DNA from: Nanobdellota archaeon
GTDB taxonomy: Archaea; Nanobdellota; Nanobdellia; CSSed11-243R1
DNA length: 42,325 nucleotides
Direction of reading: 5' to 3'
NCBI GenBank assembly: GCA_021163365.1
Contig: JAGGWW010000042.1
Span: 1 to 42,325, forward strand
A program made the position numbers and the translations under genes. Position 1 is the stretch's first letter; each line of letters begins with the position of its first letter. Below the pieces are notes generated by a model. It worked only from the letters and a program-made list of their open reading frames with translations. It ran no database searches and was not told the origin of the DNA. Below, one piece after another: positions 35,510 through 42,325 of this stretch.

Positions 35510-37840
35510 TTATATACAAATTTTTCCAATTAAAAGATTTACACATGATTTAACAAATGGATTGCAATCAACTGGCACGCCTGGAGGCCATGGCGGAATT
35601 GTCCAATCAAGTGGATTATCAACACCTCCGCAAAAACCACCTGGAATGTTGCCAGTTGCTCTCACACTTATTCCATTTGTGCATGCAAGAGTTGTTGAAT
35701 CACAATAAACACTTGAATCATACAATCCCTCAATTGAGTTTTCTCCTTGTGTAATATAAGTTGGATAAATAAATATTCTAAATGCTGAATGTGCATCATA
35801 TGCATTTGTAAATTTGCAATCTCCTGGAGATTTACAAACTATTGTTCTTTGGCAAACTCCTGGATATGTTCTTATGCAATCCCATATAAATTCAAATGTT
35901 TTTGTTTCTCCTGGTAGGATTGTTGCAGAGCCTGAAAATTCTTTTGTTCCAAGTTGTATGTCAATGTCTGGGCTTGATTTTAATGTAAATGTTTCTTTCA
36001 TATCTCCTTGGTTTTTAACTGTTATCTTTGCTTTTAACCACATAGCATCTGCAACTGATTTAAAATTACAGCACCATAGTTGCTTTTGTCTCAGATATTT
36101 AACTGATTCGATAAATGTATCAGCGAGATATACGTCTGGTCTGATTTTTTCCCAAATATTCTCTGGTGCCCACGTTGGAGAATAATAGGGATCTCCTGCA
36201 AATTCGAATTGTATGTCTGTGACAATTAAACCTCTTTTAACTTCACACCTGTTTCTTAAAGCATTCCATTTTTCATTTGGTCTGCAGCAATGCCCTGGAA
36301 CAACTGTGTGTTCTTGAAGTCTTTCTTTTGGTGTTTTACCGACTCCATATTCTTTGTATACACATTTTAATCCACTTGCGCACATTGTACTGCAAGTGCA
36401 TTCTTCTCCCCATCCTTTGTATTTCTTTATACATCCCCTAACATCTGAAAATGTTAAATCTGTTGTTGGACATCTTGAACATCCAATTAAAGAGCATGAG
36501 CCATCAAATTCTGGTTTTGTACCATCAGCAGAAGCACCACAATCTTGTGGGCAGTTCCAACATCTTTCTCCACCATTGTAATCACAGACACCATCTCCGC
36601 ATATTGGTACTTCTGTGTAACATACAGAATCTCCTGAGCAGCCTCCTGTTATTTGTGTTGTTTTGCTTCCTGTTTGTGTTTGATTATATCCAAGGAACAT
36701 TGGAACATAGTCTGTTGTTGACATAACTGTTGTTGCAAGTTTGTAATTAATGCGCCATGTATATGTATATCTTATTGCTTTGTGAGTGTCATATGAACAT
36801 CCTGTTGATGATATACAAGATTGGCTGTAATATGAATTTGGAACATAACAACCTTGAGCAATTTTTCCATTTACACATCTATAGTAACTTTGTTGATTTC
36901 CAAATAACCATCTTTCAAGATTTGCATAGTTACTGTCAGAATTTATATCACAAACATAATTTGGGTCATTACAACTAACACAATCGCATTTTGGGCCATT
37001 TGGAGCAGTTCCACCATAACAGTTTATACCATATGTAAAGTTTCTATATGTTTTAGAACCACATGTTAAAGAATTTGAGTAACCAAGAATTGGATTATCT
37101 ATTTGTCCAAATGAAAAGTGCAATGGTATTGAAACTGATTTTACTTCTTTCCATCTTCTTTGTGGTGCTTTATCTGTGCAATTATCTGAGCAATCAACAG
37201 GAGTTCCATATTTATCATAACATTGTTCAAATGGTGGTCTTTTGTTTAAAGTTAATTTTGTTGATTTAATTTTTGTACTATCTATGTATAAATCAATTGT
37301 TTTTTCTCCAATTTCATCTGGTGCTTCAAACGAACAAATTGCATAGTTTTCTCTTGCATATGTTGTGCAAAGAACATCACTACCGATTTTTAATTCAACA
37401 GTTGAGCCTGTGCAATTTTTTAAACCAGTTATTTGTGCAATTATTGTGTCATTTCCACATGCAACGTTTTTTGAGAGAGTAAGTTGTGCACCACAAAAGT
37501 TACATCCAGTTGGCACATCTATAACTGTTACTCTTGCACTATCAGTAGCTGTGATTCCATTAACATCTGTTACTGTTAGTTCAACGTTATATGTTCCAGT
37601 ACTTGTGTATGTATGGGAAACAATAACACCTTCTGCACTATGTCCATCTCCAAAGTTCCAGAAATAATTTACAATGTTTCCCTTTGAAAATACTCCATTA
37701 AATATAACTGGGTAGCCAACGCATGCAGTTTGATCTGAGCCTGCTTCTGCTGTTAAAGAAAATGCTATAGGCATTGCTAACAAAATCATTGCAAACATTA
37801 TTGCGATTTTTAATTTCATTTTTATCACTATGGTTTGCAT
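35510..37840 (-). CDS. Secreted PKD-domain, Cys-rich surface protein
   Basis: Signal peptide; PKD domain (NYFWNFGDGHSAEGVIVSHTYTSTGTYNVELTVTD); CGDGVCDYNGGERCWNCPQDCG module. Confidence 0.82.
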   Translation of the reverse strand: MQTIVIKMKLKIAIMFAMILLAMPIAFSLTAEAGSDQTACVGYPVIFNGVFSKGNIVNYFWNFGDGHSAEGVIVSHTYTSTGTYNVELTVTDVNGITATDSARVTVIDVPTGCNFCGAQLTLSKNVACGNDTIIAQITGLKNCTGSTVELKIGSDVLCTTYARENYAICSFEAPDEIGEKTIDLYIDSTKIKSTKLTLNKRPPFEQCYDKYGTPVDCSDNCTDKAPQRRWKEVKSVSIPLHFSFGQIDNPILGYSNSLTCGSKTYRNFTYGINCYGGTAPNGPKCDCVSCNDPNYVCDINSDSNYANLERWLFGNQQSYYRCVNGKIAQGCYVPNSYYSQSCISSTGCSYDTHKAIRYTYTWRINYKLATTVMSTTDYVPMFLGYNQTQTGSKTTQITGGCSGDSVCYTEVPICGDGVCDYNGGERCWNCPQDCGASADGTKPEFDGSCSLIGCSRCPTTDLTFSDVRGCIKKYKGWGEECTCSTMCASGLKCVYKEYGVGKTPKERLQEHTVVPGHCCRPNEKWNALRNRCEVKRGLIVTDIQFEFAGDPYYSPTWAPENIWEKIRPDVYLADTFIESVKYLRQKQLWCCNFKSVADAMWLKAKITVKNQGDMKETFTLKSSPDIDIQLGTKEFSGSATILPGETKTFEFIWDCIRTYPGVCQRTIVCKSPGDCKFTNAYDAHSAFRIFIYPTYITQGENSIEGLYDSSVYCDSTTLACTNGISVRATGNIPGGFCGGVDNPLDWTIPPWPPGVPVDCNPFVKSCVNLLIGKICI

Positions 37841-40800
37841 TTAACTTTTGTTAGTGCTGTACCAGCGCCTTTATATTCCCCAGGTGTTTCAATCCACTTA
37901 CATAAATCATAAGTCCATCTATGGTTTGCATAATCGTAATAACATGAGTTTGTATTGGATAAGCCAGAATAACCTTTACATTTACAAAATTCATTTAACG
38001 AATAAATACTTGCAGATTGGGTAGAGCAATCTCTCCAACCAGTATCACTTACGTACACTGGGAATGGTAATTCTACCAGACCTCCATTGCAGGCAATTTT
38101 TATTAGTGCTGTACCAGCACCCATGCTTTCTCCTTTTGTTTCAAACCATTCACACATATCTGCAAAGTCCCATGGACGCGCATTATTTGATTTTTTAACA
38201 TAGCAATGTTTTGTTGTTGTTTGACTTAAGTCTATATCATAACCCTTACACTTACAGAAAATCTTAAGCTTTTGTAGTGCATTATCACCAAACACTCCTT
38301 CGCAATTTGTCCAACCAGATTTTGTTGTTGATGTGTTTATGTCAAATGATGATGGTGAAACATCTCCACTATATCCAATGAAGTTTCCATTTTTATCTAC
38401 AACATCGCAAACTATCTTTGTGACAGCCCATTGATTTGGTGCTGGTGATCCAAAACTTGAAGTATCAGCAAGATTACAATATCCAAGCTTCCACCTATCG
38501 CTTGTAGAGTAGTAATAGCACACGTTTGTATCAGCTAAGCCAGAGTATCCTTTACACTTGCAATATTCATCTAACCAATCAACTGGTGGAGATTGAGGAA
38601 TGCAATTTATCCAACCAGAAGGATTCCATGCATATAATGGGAATGGAAGAACAACAATATTTCCAGAACAGTTAACTTTTATTAGCGCTATGCCGCTACC
38701 TTTCTCGTCTTTTGGGGTATTAAACAAAGCACACATGTCTTGTTGTTTCCATCTATTATTCACAGATTCGTAATAGCATGGGTTTGTATCAGCATCAGCT
38801 AAGCCAGAGTATCCTTTGCACTTACAAAAGTCATTTAACCAGTAAATACTTTCAGGTGTGAGGGCGCAATAGTCGTCCCAACCACTACCCTTAAACGCAG
38901 TATATAATGGGAATGTCAAGCTCACTTGCACATAACTTTTAACACATTTACCATCTTCGCATGTAAGCCCGCTGTTACAAGCATTTTCATTATCGCAGCA
39001 AGGTTGATTTTCTCCTCCGCAAGCATAGCAATAATCTCCGCTGCGCACATTTCCATCATAGCAGCCATTATACATATTAGATTTCCAATCGTTATTACAT
39101 GCTGGTTCGTTGTTATCTCCGCAAGCTGTTACTGTAATAGTCTTAGAACTTGAGCCACCTTCTACTGCTGGAGAATATGCTGTTATTGTAAATGTTTTTG
39201 AGCCTGAGCTAATAGAAAATTCATCATTAACTTGGAAGACACATTCTCCTTTTCCATTATTTTGAATTGTTGCTGCGCAAAGAATCGTGTCTTCATGATA
39301 AACTCCAGAGTGCTTTCCTTCACAACCATTGCAAAAACCAGTTATTGTTGCTTTAATCCAGTCTCCTTCATAAACAGATGTTGCATTTAATGATAATGAT
39401 ATATATCCGTGACACAATGTGCCATCTTCTCCAGGGTCAATACATGTATCTTTTAATTGAGCATCTGCATAGTCAGCATCGCAGCAAATTAAGCCATGTC
39501 CACCAAAGTCTCCTGTATCATCTGAGCCACAGCATGGGCACGGGTCTCCTGGGAAATTAGAACAATATGTTTCATCTTGGCAGACCCCATCCTGGCAGTC
39601 TCTTGGGTCTGGGTTAGCTACATCTGGTGGTGCATCTCCACCTGATTGAATATCTGTTGCATTATATACTATGCTATCGGTTTTTCTTCCACCTTCGAAG
39701 GTTAAATCAAATTCTAAAAGTTCGTATCTGTAATCAATTGTTGAAAATGCTTGAAATTCAACAACATACATTCTATTGTAATTTTCTGTTGATGCTGTTG
39801 GAGTAATATTAAAGCAAAGAACTTTTGTTGGTGTTATGTTCCATTCTTCAACACCTGTGTGCCAATCATCTGTTGCATCTATAATTGTTGTCCAATTAAC
39901 ACAATTTGGAGATGCATAAATTTTATATTTATAATTGTATCCATCATAAAGATATATTTTTAAACTGCTGATTTCATAAGGTTTTTTAAGTTTAATTGTT
40001 GTTGGGCATCCAACTGGTATTAGTGAAAAGCCATATGGGTAATTAACTTCTGTTTCTCCATCAATTGCGTGATTTTTTCGCCACACGGTGCAATAACTGC
40101 TGTATATGTCAGCAGCTTCATCAAAAGAAGCAACATTTTTCTTAATTGGTTTTGTCATTAGTTGTTTGTTTATTCCATTAACAATTTTACACAAAATGTA
40201 TTTTGTATTAGAATTACAGTTTGAAGAGAAATCTTTGATTATTAATTTTCCATTGCTATTAATAACATGAACAGTACAATCATCTAATAAATTTGAACCT
40301 TTTTGATATCCACTGCAATAATTTGGACGATTTGTTGGATAAAGAGTTTCATTTGAATCAATGTAGTTTAATAACGCTTCGCCATACGAAGGTGTTGTAG
40401 AGTTATATGTAACCTCTGTTCCATCTTTATAGTGTTTTTTAATTGAAAAATCAACATCAATTACTGTTGGTATTGGAGAATTTTTGGGGTCATTTAAAAG
40501 CCAATTAAACTCATTATTTTCAACAATGTTTTTTGATTCACTATAAAGTTTTTTAAATGGTGTTTTTGTGTAAAGATGCACATAAGGTGAAAATTCATAT
40601 TCAACAACTGGGTTTTTTGGAGGATATTTTATCATATTAATTATTTGGCCAATTGGATACCATCTTGTTTGAATCACATCTTCGCTAACATCTTTTGTGT
40701 AATTGAAATCAAGATAATAATTAAAGAAAACAGGTTGCAGTGTTGCTGCGGCAATTGAATTAATTACTCTTTCATCTGGTGAGCTAAACATTGTGTCAAT

Positions 40801-41334
40801 ATAATCTCTAAAGGTTTCAAATACTTGTTCCTCTGTTGGAATACACTTATTGCCATATCTTTTCCAATTTGGAAGTTGCTTTTCTCCAAGAAAACTTATT
40901 TCAACATCAAGTTTTCCACATGCTTGGAACTTTGGATAGCAGTCTTCTGGTTCTACTGTATTGCCATCAGCATCTACGCAATAACCATAGTTTGGATTTG
41001 AAGGGTCGTCAATACAAGAAGTGTCTTGTGGGCACGTGTTTTTGCAAATTGTGCAGTTTTTGATTGGTACTAAATCTTTTGTGCTATAACCTCCAAATGC
41101 TCCTGTTATAAACAAAGCTTTATCAACAGCATATTGCCTTTCTTCATCCATTAATTTCTTTAAAAGCTCTGCATTTTTTACTGCTGAAAGAGCGCTAAAT
41201 CTGTAAAACCCTGCTTGTGATGCTGCTTCTATGTCTTTTGATAATCCAATCATTCCTATTATTAGAACTATGGCTATTGCAATTGTGTATATAAATGTGC
41301 TTACACCATATATCTGGGCTTTTACATTACGCAT
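37828..41334 (-). CDS. Large surface protein, pilin-like N-terminal TM, discoidin-like region and four C-terminal Cys-rich repeats
   Basis: 1168-aa ORF starting MRNVKAQIYGVSTFIYTIAIAIVLIIGMIG; C-terminal recurrent FCKCKGYSGLADTN.CYY...RW....C. Confidence 0.8.
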   Translation of the reverse strand: MRNVKAQIYGVSTFIYTIAIAIVLIIGMIGLSKDIEAASQAGFYRFSALSAVKNAELLKKLMDEERQYAVDKALFITGAFGGYSTKDLVPIKNCTICKNTCPQDTSCIDDPSNPNYGYCVDADGNTVEPEDCYPKFQACGKLDVEISFLGEKQLPNWKRYGNKCIPTEEQVFETFRDYIDTMFSSPDERVINSIAAATLQPVFFNYYLDFNYTKDVSEDVIQTRWYPIGQIINMIKYPPKNPVVEYEFSPYVHLYTKTPFKKLYSESKNIVENNEFNWLLNDPKNSPIPTVIDVDFSIKKHYKDGTEVTYNSTTPSYGEALLNYIDSNETLYPTNRPNYCSGYQKGSNLLDDCTVHVINSNGKLIIKDFSSNCNSNTKYILCKIVNGINKQLMTKPIKKNVASFDEAADIYSSYCTVWRKNHAIDGETEVNYPYGFSLIPVGCPTTIKLKKPYEISSLKIYLYDGYNYKYKIYASPNCVNWTTIIDATDDWHTGVEEWNITPTKVLCFNITPTASTENYNRMYVVEFQAFSTIDYRYELLEFDLTFEGGRKTDSIVYNATDIQSGGDAPPDVANPDPRDCQDGVCQDETYCSNFPGDPCPCCGSDDTGDFGGHGLICCDADYADAQLKDTCIDPGEDGTLCHGYISLSLNATSVYEGDWIKATITGFCNGCEGKHSGVYHEDTILCAATIQNNGKGECVFQVNDEFSISSGSKTFTITAYSPAVEGGSSSKTITVTACGDNNEPACNNDWKSNMYNGCYDGNVRSGDYCYACGGENQPCCDNENACNSGLTCEDGKCVKSYVQVSLTFPLYTAFKGSGWDDYCALTPESIYWLNDFCKCKGYSGLADADTNPCYYESVNNRWKQQDMCALFNTPKDEKGSGIALIKVNCSGNIVVLPFPLYAWNPSGWINCIPQSPPVDWLDEYCKCKGYSGLADTNVCYYYSTSDRWKLGYCNLADTSSFGSPAPNQWAVTKIVCDVVDKNGNFIGYSGDVSPSSFDINTSTTKSGWTNCEGVFGDNALQKLKIFCKCKGYDIDLSQTTTKHCYVKKSNNARPWDFADMCEWFETKGESMGAGTALIKIACNGGLVELPFPVYVSDTGWRDCSTQSASIYSLNEFCKCKGYSGLSNTNSCYYDYANHRWTYDLCKWIETPGEYKGAGTALTKVKCKP

Positions 41335-42026
41335 ATTCCACCACTACATGTTCCTTCTTCGCAATAATTTCCTGGGCAGCATTCTTCACCAATTTCACCA
41401 CAATCCATACAAATGTTGTTAACACATGTTAAACCGCTTTCGCATGTTGCTAATTTAAAGAAACCTTGCACTTTTCTTTCACAGCAAGGCATGTTTTCAA
41501 GTCCGCATGCTTTTTGACTTGTAAATGTAAATAATTCAGCTGAGCCAGGTTCTCCTGCTGGATTATATATTGGAATAAAACAATATGTTGATATTTGAAA
41601 GTTTTCATCTTTTAATTTTAAGATTTGATTTCTTAATTCATTTGCTTTTCTTGGTGATGCAAGATAGCCTGCTATGTATGAAAGATTGGTTCTAAATGGA
41701 TTTAGCAACATTCTTTGTGCATAGAAATTCATTTTTTGCTCAAAGTCAAATGATAAATCCATGTATTTGTTTTTACCACCAAAATAAGCAAATGTTTTGT
41801 TAAAGTATGGGTTTTTTGAAACATCATTTCCTGCTGTAACATATTCTCCTCCTGTTAAAGGAAGGATTGAGTAAAAGCATCTTTGGTCAATTTCTTGGTC
41901 AACTATTGAAATTAATGATTCTAATGATAAGCCATTAATAAATGTGTGTAAAAAGAAAACACCTCCTAAAGCTATTACTGCAAGAACAACAATTAAAAAT
42001 GCATCAATTGCAAATTGTGCTTTCAT
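41322..42026 (-). CDS. Pilin-like (class III signal-like) protein with Cys-rich C-terminus
   Basis: MKAQFAIDAFLIVVLAVIALGGVFFL N-terminus; CESGLTCVNNICMDCGEIGEECCPGNYCEEGTCSGGICVM C-terminus. Confidence 0.75.
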   Translation of the reverse strand: MKAQFAIDAFLIVVLAVIALGGVFFLHTFINGLSLESLISIVDQEIDQRCFYSILPLTGGEYVTAGNDVSKNPYFNKTFAYFGGKNKYMDLSFDFEQKMNFYAQRMLLNPFRTNLSYIAGYLASPRKANELRNQILKLKDENFQISTYCFIPIYNPAGEPGSAELFTFTSQKACGLENMPCCERKVQGFFKLATCESGLTCVNNICMDCGEIGEECCPGNYCEEGTCSGGICVM

Positions 42027-42325
42027 TTTTTAAGCACCGCCTTATATGTTATTTCAGGCAAGGTCATTCCTTTATAGTTTTGTCCTTTTAATACGCATAC
42101 TCTTATATAAAGCAAGCCAGGGGATAGTTTTCCATTGTTATAAAGCATGACTGGGACAACGGATGCTCTTCCTTCACGGCATCTTGTTCTGCTTTGATTC
42201 CAAAGATATGGTGGATAAATCCCTAATGTTTTATTAAATTCTTCTTTTACGTTAAAAGACGGGATGTTATTAAATCTGTAAAGCGGGTCATAAACACGCC
42301 ATTGTGGGAAAACATTTTCTGGAGA
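42023..42325 (-). CDS. Hypothetical surface/secreted protein, 5' end beyond window
   Basis: Open frame ...SPENVFPQWRVYDPLYRFNNIPSFNVKEEF...LPEITYKAVLKK*, stop overlapping the next ATG (ATGA). Confidence 0.6.
   Translation of the reverse strand, partial: SPENVFPQWRVYDPLYRFNNIPSFNVKEEFNKTLGIYPPYLWNQSRTRCREGRASVVPVMLYNNGKLSPGLLYIRVCVLKGQNYKGMTLPEITYKAVLKK

Overview
AT-rich archaeal chromosome segment, probably from an uncultivated or DPANN-like lineage. Most of it is housekeeping: hjc, pheT/pheS, glyS, trpS, leuS, alaS, an rplK-rplA-rplJ-rpl12/nusG/secE/ftsZ block, FKBP, Alba, Lrp, dcd, a Kef-type antiporter, a P-type ATPase, and a Cys-rich pilin-like surface-protein operon at the right end. 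The most interesting signal is in the RNA genes and repeats. (i) Both tRNA genes, Trp(CCA) and Arg(TCT), are interrupted in the T-arm. Trp has a 49-nt intron at 37/38 plus a 26-nt intron at 53/54 with a complete bulge-helix-bulge motif. Arg has a 49-nt insertion at about 59/60. (ii) The Arg intron shares a 19-nt exact hairpin with an intergenic hairpin repeat family present at three loci. (iii) One repeat copy is flanked by 24-nt direct repeats that look like a target-site or promoter duplication. (iv) The tRNA splicing endonuclease (endA) lies in the same window, convergent with trpS. Together these suggest a hairpin element linked to tRNA intron gain. That link is an inference and needs genome-wide testing. 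Other notable items are a paralogous small-protein cluster with unusually strong Shine-Dalgarno sites, a novel four-copy Cys-rich repeat domain, a knottin-like secreted protein, and a structured leader before the ribosomal protein L1 gene.
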